Below are positions 46,901-60,700 of a DNA stretch of 64,000 nt, piece after piece. Source of the DNA: Halichondria panicea (lineage: Eukaryota > Porifera > Demospongiae > Suberitida > Halichondriidae); assembly GCF_963675165.1 (NCBI RefSeq), contig NC_087382.1, positions 6,434,315-6,498,314 on the forward strand, read 5' to 3'. The first letter of the stretch is position 1. Each line of letters begins with the position of its first letter. The notes below the pieces were generated by a model. That model was not told where the DNA came from, made no database searches, and saw only the letters and a program-made list of their open reading frames with translations. The translations under genes and the position numbers were made by a program.

Positions 46901-48064
46901 AGATAATCTATAATTATTTGATTTTCGTCTCTAATATTTAGGCAGCCGAAATTTAGAATTGAGGTAACTTGATTACTTGGAGTGGAGTGCGTATTGTGGG
47001 GTTGGTTTAGTCTACCCCCTCCAGCTCCGCGTTGAGGGGAGCAGGGGAGACGGATGGATCTCTGACCTCTAAAAAAGGATTATTGGAAGGTGTTATCTTG
47101 GAGGGTGTTAGTATTAGTCATAGGTCTGTTATCTGAAGTCACAGGGGTATCACTCTGGGAGGGGGCTCAGTGGAAGAAGCGCGGCCTGCAGAATCGATCT
47201 GAGTGGGGGGATTTCCTAAAGGGGGCCCCAGATCAGAGAGCTTGGAGAGAAGTCTCCAGTGTGGTGGGCAGGAGAGGGAATCACATTTCTCATCAATTAG
47301 AGAGAGAGACTCCTGTGGCGCCAGTATGGTGAGCCACCATTTCCTTTTCCATGCACTATTCATTTTGACGCTCTTCTTTATAGTGACCGACAGTCCAGCA
47401 TCAGCGGGGAGTAGAGAGAGCACTGTGTTTTCGACAAAGTCAGTCGGGCATGAGAACTTTAATTGTTCCCCATATAATCCTGAAGGGAGAGGGACGTCTT
47501 AACTGTGAATAAACTCTAATTGTTGCCTAACACCAGCACTAGTACTGGGGGGCTTGACGGAGCGAGGCAGCTGATTCTTGGGGGCAACGATCTTTTTTAA
47601 GGCTGAGAGTTCCTGTACAAGCCTATTTATTAGATTCCTCCAACGAAGTGACATATATTGGAAATCTTGATTGAGAGCTTATCTATTGCTGATATGAGCA
47701 ATGATATTTGAGCATTGATATTGATAGAAGGGGTGTCGGGAGAGCAGACATGGCAGCAGAGGTAGCATCTGCCTCAGAGAGACCAATACATTGAGAGTGG
47801 GACCATTTCAGACAGACATCGCACTCCACCATTAGATTCCCGTCATCTTCAGTGGAGCCACATGCAGCTGCAGTTTATCATCTGCTGTTGATCGAGTTTC
47901 AAGAGAAGGTGGGTCTGAAGAAGGGGTCTTCTCTTAGGTTTTCCTTTGGTACGTGTTCCCGCAGAGGGTTAATTTGGCCTGTTTGGCCTTAACAGTCGTC
48001 CCACCTTGGGGTTGGGGTTGAGAGATGGATGTGTTTCGATTGGATTTCCTTGTTCTAGATTCCA
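43980..48064 (-). mobile_element. degenerate CR1/L2-like LINE retrotransposon (ORF1 PHD, endonuclease, reverse transcriptase)
   Basis: Read on the minus strand. An ATG at 48064 opens a basic ORF1 start (MESRTRKSNRNTS). At about 47770-47870 a PHD-type zinc finger reads ACGSTEDDGN...CDVCLKWSHSQCIGL. An APE-type endonuclease lies at about 46160-46950 (VIILGDINADPG, STIDHIL, SNHLPIS). The reverse transcriptase at about 44400-45300 has palm motif A (KKAFDTVWHEGL), then QGVRQGAILSPLLYSVFVDDL with the catalytic DD, and the C-terminal ILRTIQGLPTRCPSLAL block. Frameshifts and stops break ORF1 and ORF2 into several frames, so it is inactive. The domain order APE-RT and PHD-bearing ORF1 point to the CR1/L2/jockey group. 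Ends are approximate and no target-site duplication was identified. Confidence 0.88.
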
Positions 48065-48534
48065 TGACAATCGCAACAAGCGCGTGTAATAACGACGAGC
48101 CAACAAATTAATAATAACAAATTGAACGATTTATTTGACCGATCCCGACAAAGCAGTACCAAAAACAATGCCAACCGCCGAACGGTATCTCAGCCGAATC
48201 ACGAATATCCCACAAATCACTGGGTCATGTGATAACATCCAGCTAGCATGCACTTGTAGTATAATTCATGCACACATACATGTCGGACCTCCTTTGCCCA
48301 TGAATGGTTAAAACTGTCTCTGATATTTTTACCAAAGGAAGTTGTATGCTTGCATTGTGTTGACAGAGATACAGACCAAGATACTGCACCACAGTTTGTG
48401 TAATTGGCGAAAATTACTAGCATGACCATACAGGAAACAGCTTTGGAATACCTATATACAACTGCTTCAATCTCTCTTCTATCCTAGAATAGGTTTACTA
48501 TACTGCATCTAGCTCATCAACTATAACACAAGCA

Positions 48535-49101
48535 ATGGCTGCAGCTTACAAGAACAGTCCTAAGTGGGTAAAGCGAATGGAGGAATTCTTTGTGCAGTCA
48601 GACCTCAACAAAGACGGCTACTTGTCTATCCAGGATTTCGATATGTGGAGTGATAATCTTGAAAGAGAAGTGAAAGCTGAACCAGCCCTTCTGAAGAAAG
48701 CACGAAACGCTACTCGAGATTTTTGGGAAAGTACTGGCCTAAAGCAAGGTGTGCTGCTTTCTAAAGAGCAGTTTGTCGAGAAGGTAGCAGAAGTAGCAGT
48801 TGCTGAAAAAACTAACTTTGATGAAGGGAAGGAGTCTCTCTTCTTTGCTATGATGGAGACTGTGTTTGATGCGGTTGACACTAATCGTGACGGCTTCCTA
48901 CAGATGAGCGAGTACGCGACAATGAATAAGGCAGGCAACTTCGATGATGGCACTGCTAAGATCCTGTTTGATATCATTGACAAAAACCATGATGGAAAGC
49001 TCTCTAGGAAGGAGTTACTGGAATACAACATCAAGTTCTGGTTCGCTCCTGATGATCCTGAAGCCGCTGGCTTGTACGGGGCCAAGTTTGAACAAAACTA
49101 A
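48535..49101 (+). CDS. photoprotein-like EF-hand calcium-binding protein, paralogue 1 (intronless)
   Basis: 188 aa in one exon. Three canonical EF loops: [12 protein letters not shown] (residues about 23-34), DTNRDGFLQMSE (about 115-126) and [12 protein letters not shown] (about 149-160). The second EF-hand position is degenerate, the EF1/EF3/EF4 pattern of aequorin-type photoproteins and sarcoplasmic calcium-binding proteins. The opening [13 protein letters not shown] and the end [16 protein letters not shown] resemble aequorin's NPKWIGRHKHMF and FWYTMDPACEKLYGG. The His before that FW block in aequorin is Asn here, and there is no C-terminal Pro, both needed for coelenterazine light emission, so calcium binding or buffering is likelier than luminescence. 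About 25 substitutions and one indel separate it from the copy at 60454; the 17 bases before the ATG are nearly identical. Confidence 0.9.
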   Translation: MAAAYKNSPKWVKRMEEFFVQSDLNKDGYLSIQDFDMWSDNLEREVKAEPALLKKARNATRDFWESTGLKQGVLLSKEQFVEKVAEVAVAEKTNFDEGKESLFFAMMETVFDAVDTNRDGFLQMSEYATMNKAGNFDDGTAKILFDIIDKNHDGKLSRKELLEYNIKFWFAPDDPEAAGLYGAKFEQN

Positions 49102-49712
49102 CGAGCTGCAGTACGTGAAGAATTATGTTCATAATTATGTCCATTGGTCAGTACGTGTATATAGGAGATCCTGCATGTTTTATACATGTAGAAGCTCTGT
49201 ATATAGCTTATATTACTGGAGCATTGCATTATCGACCGTTTCAAAGTATTTTGTTGCCTTTTGACCTCTGAGATCAAAGGAAATGCAGTGCCAGTATAAT
49301 TATGGCATAATGTAGGGCAAGTAGATATACTACACCTAAGAGGAGGATATGCACCTATAAAAATTATATCCTCTGCTACTGTATCATCTATGGCAAAAAA
49401 CGGACGGACAGGAAACGACACCCACATTTTATGTCCAGTACGGTATAGAGGTCGTTTGTAACCACAACTTTGCAAACAAAAACAAATTGTTATAATAGCG
49501 GGAAATCATTTAGGTGAAAACGAGGGTGATCGTAAAAAAAAAAGTATTATTATGCGGTATACAGTAACATCATTATAATTCTGAATTAATGTTGTTACAA
49601 TAATGTTCACCTTAGCTGTCAAGAGTTCCATATAAGATACCCTAAGTTCGAAACAGCGTGTGTACATGTACTTCTGTAAAACTATAAAACCACGCATATA
49701 ATTATTATACCA

Positions 49713-49775
49713 TAGCCTCGAATCCAGGCCGATTAAACAAACACGTATTTTTAATCGGCCTGGATTCGAGACTAT
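49713..49775. repeat. near-perfect hairpin MITE, TAGCCTCG family
   Basis: Arms of about 24 bp (tagcctcgaatccaggccga and its complement) around a short loop. The youngest-looking copy of the family in the window. Confidence 0.85.
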
Positions 49776-49847
49776 AATGTTACCACTGATGTTGCCAGAG
49801 GTGGTGTTTTTCACCACTAGTAAGCGATGACCTACAATTTGTTTCTG

Positions 49848-50275
49848 TGCGCTGATGTCTCATTTATATCATGATAAACATTAATTTTTTGCATAAATTT
49901 TGCTGCATGCAGAATCACAGAGAAACTCAAAGAGTGCATGGGTAATCGACCATGATTGTTGTTAAAACGATCGTTGCCAAACGTCCAAGTGCAAAATTAA
50001 TGGCTGCATCAGAATTAAGAGCCTTGCAGCTCTCTTCTCACTCTTTCAGCTACCAATAGCTAGCGTTCTAGTGCAGAGCTAGCCTAAGTAGAGTAGCAAC
50101 ACTCTATGGACAAGTTTTTCTACGCACTCTTCTGAAAAGGCTGCAATGGCATTCCAAGAAGCAAAACTAGCATAACTCGAAAACATGGCTAAAAGCCTCT
50201 AGAAACTCTTACTCTTCGTTGATCCTTGAGCATGCAGCTTACACACATGCACACACAAACACCGAGGCATAATTA
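49848..50275. repeat. dispersed ~0.5-kb family, copy 6 (left-truncated or diverged)
   Basis: Contains 'tcactctttcagctaccaat', 'agctagcgttctagtgcaga', 'aaaggctgcaatggcattcc' and the right end 'aacaccgaggcataatta'. Confidence 0.75.
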
Positions 50276-50983
50276 TGATCAGCAACCACATGCATATACA
50301 TACCTAGGTTGCCATAAATTATGGACGCAATAATTATTATATTTGTGATTATTTATCTATCCCCTTATTGCCCAGTGAGTGGGCAGATCAAAGCAATCCA
50401 GTGCTCTGTATATATATGGTATGTTGCATCACTATACCATAGCAACCATATATTGCACTGCATTATATGGCATAATTAATGCACTGGGATTATAATTATG
50501 CACTTGCACTGTGTGTAAATGCAGTAGATTATGTGGGGAAGGAAGAAATCACAAATTAAGCACTGGTGCTGGGCAATAACTAGCACTTACCTAGTGTGCA
50601 ACGTTGACTGTCTGTTATGGACCGGCACGATGTTCGTTTTTAATTGTATAATTATATACTCATGCCCCTTTAGTAAAGGCTAGATACTGTACATAATTAT
50701 AGGATTGACAGTGTGTTTTCAAACAAATTTTGACTCGATTGTGTTCAGACTGCTCTCTCTCGCTGCAGAGAAAGGCAAAACAGATTGAGGGAATAATTAA
50801 TGTGTATATATAATTATATGCATGTGCACATGCATGCAGATCGAGCTATATAATTACATATACAGCAGTTGACTTACGATTTTTGTGCTCGCTTGTATAA
50901 TTCCATGCATGCCTTTTTACTTCATGCGCACTGGCCAATCAGCAATCTCAACGTTTTTAAAAATTAGTAAAGTGCATCATCTT

Positions 50984-51296
50984 TAGTTGGGCGGAGCCCG
51001 ATCGTCCCTGACGGGAGGTAGGGTTTCAAGCCTATGTCAGGATTTGTCTTTGCTGCAATTATAGTTGCAGCCCAATCAGATTGCAGCATTTCTACTGTGG
51101 TCTGTCACGTCCGGTTGCGCAACCTCAATTTAAGCAAGATAAAATGGTTAACACCCACTTCAGAATAATAATATTCATAGAATAAAATGATTATTCATAG
51201 CTGCTTATCAGCGTGTTACATAATTCAGCAAGACAAATCCTGACATAGGCTTGAAACCCGACCTCCCGCCAGGGACGGTCGGGCTCCGCCCAACTA
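50984..51296. mobile_element. MULE-like non-autonomous transposon with 9-bp target-site duplication
   Basis: 313 bp. Long TIRs of about 65 bp start TAGTTGGGCGGAGCCCGA and continue through 'ggtttcaagcctatgtcagg' with only a few mismatches. CATCATCTT flanks both sides (50975-50983 and 51297-51305), a perfect 9-bp duplication. Long TIRs plus a 9-bp duplication are the Mutator-like pattern. No ORF inside. Confidence 0.85.
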
Positions 51297-51727
51297 CATC
51301 ATCTTCTCTTCAGGGGAGGCTAGTAAAAAAACACGCAAATTTATTATAAGCACTTTATTGCCATTTTATGTTATTAGTCATGAATCAGCCGCCTAGGAGA
51401 GTCTCTCCCCTAGGAAAATCAGCCACCCTTCCTAGGAAAGGCAGCTGGTTCATGAAACTGCATATATAAGCAAGCTGCCAACACAGAATTTATTATGAAC
51501 AATATAACAATACAAATTACCTTAAAGGGTTAACCACTCAGGCCTGACAATGCCCTATACAGCTCTACCTAGCCCTCCCAGCACACAATGGGCCCCCCGT
51601 GACCTATACCCTAAGGGGAACACACTAGCGTGAAAACTGGGTAGATCTAGTTATTTGAACAAAATTAGAGCATAAAACGGAAAAATCGGAAAAATCATAC
51701 ACTACATGTAGAAATGGTTTACAAAGG

Positions 51728-54700
51728 TTAGTTAGCAAAAATTTCTCCCATGGGAATCCAAATGTTTTTCACTTCAGTGGCATGGTACAGGAACTCCTCT
51801 CCCTGTAGTGTAAGGGATAAACTAACAGTAAGGACATAATTATTACATTGTCATAAACTGGAAACCACTCCCTTTCTGACCAGAGGAGGTACGACAGGTG
51901 CGGCGCAGCTCAAGCAATTAGCCTTAATTATCTGCCCATGCCCCTCCCAGTAATCAGAGGCTAATTGTCAGGGGCTAATTTGAGCTGCACCGCGCATGTA
52001 GAACCTAAAGAGACTGGTAAGGTACAGAGGGAGGAGGCGAGACATGTGTCATAAGTCACATGACAATGGGATGTGTGGCATACAATGTTTACATTAGGCT
52101 TTTGACCTTTAACATTTCCTTAGATTTCAGTGTAGCTATAGTGCCTGTGGTAGATCTACTGTTGCTCTCTAGCAAGTTCACACCACTTTCTAGTAATCTC
52201 GAACATTGTAAACTAGTATGGAAGACGGCAACTAACCTGAGTTAACCCCCCTAGACTGCTCTTCAAAGTACCATATTTACTTGATTAAACGCCCATTTCG
52301 TTTAAACGCCCATGGTAAAAGCTCTGTCTTTGTAAACTCCCATCTTAAATAATCGCCCATGTATGGGCGTGGCACTGTGGGTGGAGCTGAATTAGCACGT
52401 GGAACCAGTTGCAAGCATGGCGTATAGAATGATAGATCTTTTTATGATGGCAGAGAGAGAGAGAGATACCAACACAGAGGTAGAAACACCACTCCTATGA
52501 CTTAAGATTTAAGCTGAGACAGCAGCCAAAAAGAGATTAATAACTGCTGCTGTGCAAGAGACATAACAATAACGCCCATTTCGAATAAGCGCCCATCTCG
52601 TTTAAACACCCCCTTCACAGACTTCGATATGAAATAAACGCCTAATCAAGTAAATACGGTACCCTATTTATAGTGAAACCACTAGGTTTGATGGTGAATT
52701 TCAAGCTATTGAGCCGGGATCCCACTAAGTTAGTACCATCCTTAAGAGAAAATGACCATGGCTGTTTTGGCTGCTTGAAGATCCGCACTTTCATGCACAA
52801 ATCCTTGTCTAAATCTTTGCGGTTATACCTGGATTTTTAATTACTGAGGCGCACGTGACGTGTGTCCTACCTCCTCTGGGTAAGGTACTTATCAAAGAGC
52901 GGTAGAACAAACCATAAAATTAAGTAATGCATGGGTGGAAAACATTTAGACTCGATTACAAGCCGCCATATAATTATGTGTTGTAATCAAGGCTAGCAAT
53001 AATTAAGCGCATGGGCAGTGAATGTAACGCTTATCAAGGACTTGTTTGTGTCTGTGCGTGAAGAATCTCATGCACAAAACAACTATTTGATAAGTAGCCT
53101 ACCAGCCCCTTTTCGAAAGCAAAAAAGGGAGTGGTTTCTAGTATAGTATGGTTAGTAAAATCATAGATAAAGGAAGAGGGGAATTGGAAACGAAAGCACC
53201 TTTGAAGTACAATCCGTGTTTCCGCGCGGTTTAATCGAGGCTGTGTTCTTATACAAAGAATAGTAACAAGAAGTACAGTAGTGTCTGTGAGGACGAGAAG
53301 CGTTGTTAGAGGTGCTGTATTGATGGCTTATCTAGAGGACCTTTGGTCAAGTCAGGGTAAAACCCCAAAGACCAAAATTACTGTTTTGTGTCTAGGGTGT
53401 GATCCGGAGGGAGCCTTTTCTGCAAGCCAATCTTAATCTAGCTAAAGTATATCGCCAGTCCATGACTAATAAGTAGGAATGGAGATGTAGTGCTAATAAA
53501 ACTTTCCTGCTGCATTTACGCTAACACTATGGATGTTAAAAGTACATAATTACCGACAAAAACAGCTCTAAGAGGCGGCTTACCTCAAAATTTCCCCAAA
53601 TAACAGCACAAGGCACTGGTAAAGACTGTTTATAAACAATACCTGCCTGAATGGTCGTTAGGCCCTGATAAATTATACTTTTTTTCACCCATTCTTGAAA
53701 AATGTGCCTATTATTCTCATAAAAATTTGATTATTCCCAAAAGCACAGTTACACAAGACATAATTATTATCATGATTCTCCATGGAGCATCTATTTAATC
53801 AATCACGCACAAACCCTCCCTCACCTGTCCTTGCTCTGAGCTGGACCAGTCTCTTGAGAGGCCATAGTTGACCCAGGTCCTCTTCACATTGCCAACGGAC
53901 TCCCTCTCCACAAACAGACTGCCTTCAGCAGAACCAAAGTACCTGCACAAACAACAAAGCCAATACTAAAAGATACATGTACGTAACAGCTGAAACAATT
54001 AAGGTTGCAATGACGCTCCTAACATACTTGTACTAGTGACCAGCACATAACTATAATTATACCGTATAGCAGGTATATTTTGTAAACTTTCGCAGAAATA
54101 TGCCTTTAGAAAGGTTTTCGAAATCAAATTTTTTCGGGAATAGCAACCTTTTTGCCTTGCATGCATGCAATATTAAATGTATAATTAATGTTTGCGGTAT
54201 GTGCTTATAATTATAACCAGCGAAAACCACGAACATTAATATCCTCGAAATAATTATATCCGCCTGAAGAAATGTATGTATTAGACAAGAGTTATAATCG
54301 TGCAAGTTTCTATTCTACATGGCTTCGATTTTACTGTAACGTATTCTACCGAGGTTACTAATTGCGTGCTACAATACAAATTCTAAAAGTCATACACAGA
54401 GCTATATAAGCTAGCTAGCTTAGAGACCAGCACAGCTATTTTCTTTCTGATATATATTTACTAGATCCAGGTCGCACTTTCTCTCAGAGATAGGCCTGTT
54501 TGCGCATGCGCCCCCTAATCCCCAGAAAATGGGATTTCGGATAGTATCGTATGCTCCTGTAGTAAAACAATGACGTCACAATGAACAAAGTGGACTGAAG
54601 AAATGAAATAGAAGTTTGTTTCTAGCCCATCTGATAGCATTCTGAATAGCCTGCTATGCTAACAAAAGACTCACAGCCTGCAACAATGTGGATGACAATC

Positions 54701-57700
54701 ACTATATGGTACACATCTCTATATAATACTAACCTAAACCTTTGTGAAAGAAGTCTTCATAATTATTATAGACTAGTCACGACCTTTAACTCAGTGTTCA
54801 CACCTTACCAATAGACCCATTGCGGTGGGTGTGGTTCTGACGTCACGTTTTGATAACCGCAGTTTACAGGTAAAAATCGTGATTTTTTGTATATTGTGGA
54901 AATCCTAGTAGTAGTGATAAAAACAAGAACTTCTACTGACTCCCCAAGTCAAGGAGACAAAGAATTAGAGCTGAGCAGCCTGAGACATGGAGAATGGCTT
55001 GTGTATTTTCTTCAGTTTACTGTTCCTGTAACTTTTTCATAGAATGTTCAATTCAGTTCATACTTGCACACACATGTCACAAATCATATAGCCAAATGTA
55101 ACCAACACACATACAAACTTGAAAATAACTCTATCTCATTGCAATTGTGCACATTTCCACTAGTACACAGTCATATTTTCACTCCTTGTTTCAGCCACAT
55201 TTTGAAGGATCTAGCCCAATAATGATATCTAGCTTGTTCAGGTACTTCTTTTTGCCACCTTGGTCTTGTTTTGAAGATAAATAACCTTCTACAAAGGGTA
55301 TCTTTTTGGTGCTAAATACTAGCCAAATCGCATTGTACGTAAAAGTCTGCTACTGGTACCTCAAAATGGCTGACATTCCAATGACACAATTATTGATTAC
55401 ATCACTGCTATGTACATGTACATGTAGGTTATAACATCAAATGCTTACTCCCCAAACATCGTCCTGGTCTACCGCTACATCTTTCACATTCTACATGTGC
55501 ATGTCGATTAAAAAACTGGACGTACCACATGGCTTCAATGTCCTGATGCTCTGTGAGATACTTGGCCAGGTGATCCCTCTGCCCCGTCACAATGTTCACC
55601 ACACCCCCAGGAAGGTCGGAGGTGTCAAACACCTACAGTGTACCATTGCAAAGAAAATTAGCATCTAAGAATAGCTTGGAAAAAGGTACTGATAATTATG
55701 TGTAAACTCTTCCAATCATTATAATTATACGTAGCAACTGGTTCTGCAACCGCAATATGCAATCACGTAATTCAACAGCATTTAGTTAGCTGACCCATTA
55801 TCAAATAAAGTCTCACCTGATAGAGGTCAGTGGCCGAGAGTGGGTACTTTTCACTTGGTATGATGATGATGGTGTTGCCCCTGACAACAGCCGGAGAAAA
55901 CAGGGAGACAAAGGATAACAGTGGGTAGTCATCTGGACAAGCTATGCCAACCACACCTACTGGTTCGTTGATACGCACTGTGCAGCCATACAAGGTGGTC
56001 TCCTGAAAAGTGATGTAGTTTGAATATAATTTATACAGCGACAAACATAATAATTATAATGTACATGCACGCATACATGTATTGTACTTAACAATAAACT
56101 GCTCAGGCAAATACTACACCGCAATACAAAAAGAACAGAGATCTCACCGACCTGCACAGTGCCTCCATACTTGTCAGCATAGGCTCCCCAATAAAACAGT
56201 CGTTGGATAGAAAGGTCTACTTCTTTCTTTGCTTCCTCTATGCTCTTACCCGTCATGGCAGATATCTTCTGAGCAAATTCCCCATGGCGGAGCTCCAGGT
56301 TTTCGGCTATGTAGTAGACTATCTGGGCACGATTGTGAGCAGCTCGTTTGCCCCATCTGTATAAGGTTGAAAATATTTATGTAAACAATAACGACTTACT
56401 GTATGGTATTAGTACAGTGTTTTGCAAGCATCAAAGACAGGAGACCCTCGCTAATTTGGACAAAATAGCAAAACAAACAAAAGGGGCAGTCAGTAGAATG
56501 GACTACTGCGCATGCGCACTGTAACTTGCTTTGTTGAATCAATGCCTGATGCCTCGGTGGAGATGCCAAAGCTACATAACATAAAGCTACTAATACTTTT
56601 ATACACGTACATGATGAACATTATTTTTTTCCATTTGCTGCATGCAAACTAAAAGAGTGGGTACTGATCGACTATGATTGTTGTTAAAAACGATCGATGC
56701 CAAAGTTCAAGTCTAAAATTAATGGCTGCCATCAGCAGAGCCTTGCAACTCTATTCTCACTCTTGCAGCTACCAATAGCTAGCGTTCTAGTGTAGAGCTA
56801 AGTAGAGTAGCAACACTTGGTAAACAAGTTTGGCTACGTGATCTTCTGAAAAGGCTGCAATGGCATTCCAAGTAAGCAAAACTAGGCATAACTCGAGAAC
56901 AAAGCTTTATTTTGTAAATCCACGAATGAAAACATGACTAGAAGCCTATAGAAACTCTTACTTGCACTTCATTGATCCTTGAGCAGCTGTAGCAGTCTAC
57001 ACACACAGACAAACACACTACCGTATACCTCGCTTGCGCATGCGCACCGAGGCATAATAATTAGGGATGGCCACTGCAAAGAAAACGAAGAGAGCTCACA
57101 AGACTCACTATGTTATAGATAGTACATGGGCATGAGGTATCTATGTGTTATAGTGTCCCATATCACGAGGGCTTTGCCCGAGGGATGAGGGACACTATAA
57201 CCATAGATACCGAATGCACATGTGCTAACTGATTTAGATCCAACTTTTCATTGGCTGCCTCAGGCAAGAAGTGTATCTATAAAAGCAGCAAGCCTTAGCA
57301 ACAGCTTTATTTTTGAAAATGTCTTGTTCTGACAAGCTAGTCTAGATGATTTCTGCTAAAAAACCCTTTGCATTGGCCTTGCTTCAACATTGGAATGGAC
57401 AAACTAGTGACTCCACCTTGTGCAGGAAGCGCTCTGCAACAAATGAGCCCAGCCTCCTCTTTATCTGCACTCAAGCCCCACCCCAGCTCAAGCTTCTCAG
57501 TAAACTGTTCTGATATGTACGGCTAGCTAGCAAGGAACAGCTTGCAGCAATGCTACAGTGCACTATTGTTCCCAAAAAGACACAGGAGTCTACTGCAATT
57601 TGAAACATGGCTGCAGGATAGAAACAGAAGTCAGGAGGACAAAGTTGACAAATGCTACAAGTTGAAGACATGCTTTCATGCTTGTGACAATGGACCTAGA

Positions 57701-60700
57701 ACTGTTAAATTCATTGGCTCTTAGTGTTCCTCGACAAGAAAAGATACTGGTGAACCCTACCATCAACCCAGCAAACGCTATAGAAACTGGTAGTGAAAAA
57801 ACTGAACAGCCATAGCTAATTATCATGCAGCTACAGCTTTATTATCATTTCTGTACATTCAAAAATAGTACTTGTACTTTATACCCTCAAGCTTATAATT
57901 CCCTGGGAAACTATGAGATTATGGCTCATAATTCCCTGCTAAACACACACAAGTGGGATCTAAAATTATTGGAGAGAGAAAGTTGCGAGTATTCTAGCTA
58001 GCAGCTTCCCTTCTGGCCACAGTAATACCTCATAATATGCATGTACACATACAATTAAGTGTTTGTTAATGATATTTATAATCACGTACAGGGTTTCGAC
58101 GGCAGGAGAGGGGCATGCAACTCAGCATCTACCCGACGTACTCATCGAAATTCAAATGATATATTCATGGAGTATCGGATATGGTATAAATAGATTAGCC
58201 TCCTTCGCAGCCTCTCCTTTTCCTGTTCTTTGTCATAGTTTAATAAGATAAAATATGGGACTAATTGGAGGAACAAAGAAAGAAAGAAAGAAGGAAGAGA
58301 CAAAGAAAAAGGAGAGCCTGCCTTGCTAAGTCACGTGACGGTAGACAAGTGAAAATGAACGTGGGCAATCACTAGCTGGGCGGAGCCTGACAGAGCAAAA
58401 AGCTACAGCATGCCTACGCATTGCAAACTCTAACATAAAAGCTGTTAGCATCATAGATAGTAAGCCAAAATCAAGCGTGGAGACATCGTAGACGAGGGCT
58501 TACCTAGTAAAGACTAAAGACTAAAGATCTAGATCTATATCTAAATTTGTTCCTAGTTCAGAACAGACCCACTTGACTAGTAGATATAATTATTACAGCA
58601 GTATAGTTTACTCTACTCTAGTCTTTCATACTTCATCTACTGACTAAAGGTCTCACGAAGGCTGACTCTACTGTACTGTACTGTTCATAACAGATTATGT
58701 TCCTGGTAAATGCGCTCCAAGTACTGTGTGGGAGGACAGTTATTGAGGTTTTCTCTCGCCCACACTCGTTAAAATTTGTCTACGTCAGTAGGGGATCACC
58801 CGACTTAGCAAGGCAGGCTCTCCTTCTTTTTTGTCGCTTCCTTCTTTCTTCCTCCAATTTTCTCTTCTGTGACAAAGAACAGAAAGGAGGCTATAAATTA
58901 CGAAGGAGGCTATAAATAGATAAGAGTCAGAGAAGGTACGACATAGGTTGACCTTTTGTTAATCGGTCGCTAATGAGTTACTCCCGTATTGCATTCCTGC
59001 GGCATGACAAGTGTCCACGCCCACATCTTTTTGTGTTGACTCAGCAGGTATTTTATGCACTGTCAGCGCTATTTTACTGTTCTTTGTCTTCTGGAGTTTC
59101 TCCAAGAGGCATCAATCTTAGTATCATTAGGAATCTACTGTAAGTGTTACATTAAGACAGGAGCCATAGAAAGCGCAACAAATGTTTATACTGTAAGTTT
59201 ATAGCTCATTTCTTCAACTATGAATATGCTATTCATTTTTTTATGTCACAGGATATAGCTAGGCATTATTTATAACTACTGTGGAGTACTGCGATAGTTG
59301 GTAGTCTTTTAGCTAGCTACGAAAGTAAGTTTTGGTGTTGTGCTTAACCCCGTCGCGAACAGACATGCCCAACTCTCCTCTGTGTTCAGAAAACACAAGA
59401 ATTCAGAATCGCATAACATGAACAATTCATAATAGCATAATTGGCGATTTCTCAATAATTATTGTCTCTCTAGCTCTGTACAGCATTTTGGCTATCTGAT
59501 CGAGGGTCGAAGTCAATCACGTAGGCGATGTTGCTCTAAAAATAGACATCTATAAATATCATTTGAATTTCGATGATATCGAGTTGCATGCCTTCTTTTC
59601 TACATAAACGCCCTTGGTTTCATCTATAATTAAAAGTTGGGCACGCATAAGCACACCACCAAATTTGTTAACCACACTCTGCTAGTGCATCACAGTAGAT
59701 CTAGTTACATAATTATTGTATATTACAGACAGTACTAATGTGATGATGTCATTATCCTCCAACTTTGGGGGGAAAGCTGAACATTTTGAGGGGGAAGTTT
59801 CATCCCTGCCCCCCTCCCACACTAGATGAAACCCTGACTTATGATATGTTAATCCGTGTATTTGGATGGGGTCTGGTCCCGCTTTATTTGGATTAGCGAG
59901 ATTCTACTGTATATGCGAAGTTTGCGAGTGCTAATGGTATACATCGCAAACACCTATAAGGCACTTGTACACATGACATCACAATCACTACAAGCTCGCA
60001 AAATCATGGATCAGCATGCAGATGCACTTGATAAAAGATATAGTTATATAGCATGCTGTTCCTTTGATTTTAAGTGACAAATGCAATTGTTGCAAGATCA
60101 AAGAAACCACAATGTAACATTATACATTAGTGAAGCATTGGAGTGCAGTCAGCAACCACAACATCAGTGACAAATTATTAATGCAATTGTTGCAAGATCA
60201 AAGAACCATAATGTAACATTATACATTAGTGAAGCATTGGAGTAGCGCACTGCCGTCAGCAACATAACAAATCAGTTGATCGCATGATCGCTCCATAATA
60301 ATCATTACAGCATAGAATATTAATTCGCTACATATAGAGCCGTACAGGAAGTGAGCCTTATCCTCAGAAAACCTGTGTTAGCCTTAACTTGTCACTGTAG
60401 AGAATATAGTTATCAGCAAGGTTTGCTCAACTGTATCAACTACAACACAAGCAATGGCTGCAGCTTACAAGAACAGTCCCAAGTGGGTAAAGCGAATGGA
60501 AGAATTATTTGGGCAGTCAGACTTCAACAAAGACGGCTACTTGTCTATCCAGGATTTCGATATGTGGAGTGACAATCTTGAAAAAGAAGTGAAAGCTGAA
60601 CCAGCCCTTCTGAAGAAAGTACGAAAAACGACTCAAGATTTTTGGGAAACAGTAGGCCTAAAGCAAGGTGTGCTGCTTTCTAGAGAGAAGTTTGTCGAGA

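Larger units (their letters stand above)
49102..51727. other. spacer between EF-hand gene 1 and ALDH16A1 3' end
   Basis: Filled largely by repeats: hairpin MITE 49713-49775, dispersed family 49848-50275, MULE-like element 50984-51296, and a small palindrome (catgaatcagccgcctagga ... ctggttcatga) near 51375-51455. The 3' flank of the EF-hand gene to about 49165 resembles that of its paralogue. Confidence 0.6.

Noticed and set aside
47090-47502. Plus-strand ORFs opposite the LINE
   Set aside because: Antisense of the degenerate ORF1/ORF2 region of the LINE; no independent motif.
48618-49085. 155-codon ORF antisense to EF-hand gene 1
   Set aside because: Shadow frame of a well-supported coding exon; composition follows the complement of the EF-hand codons.
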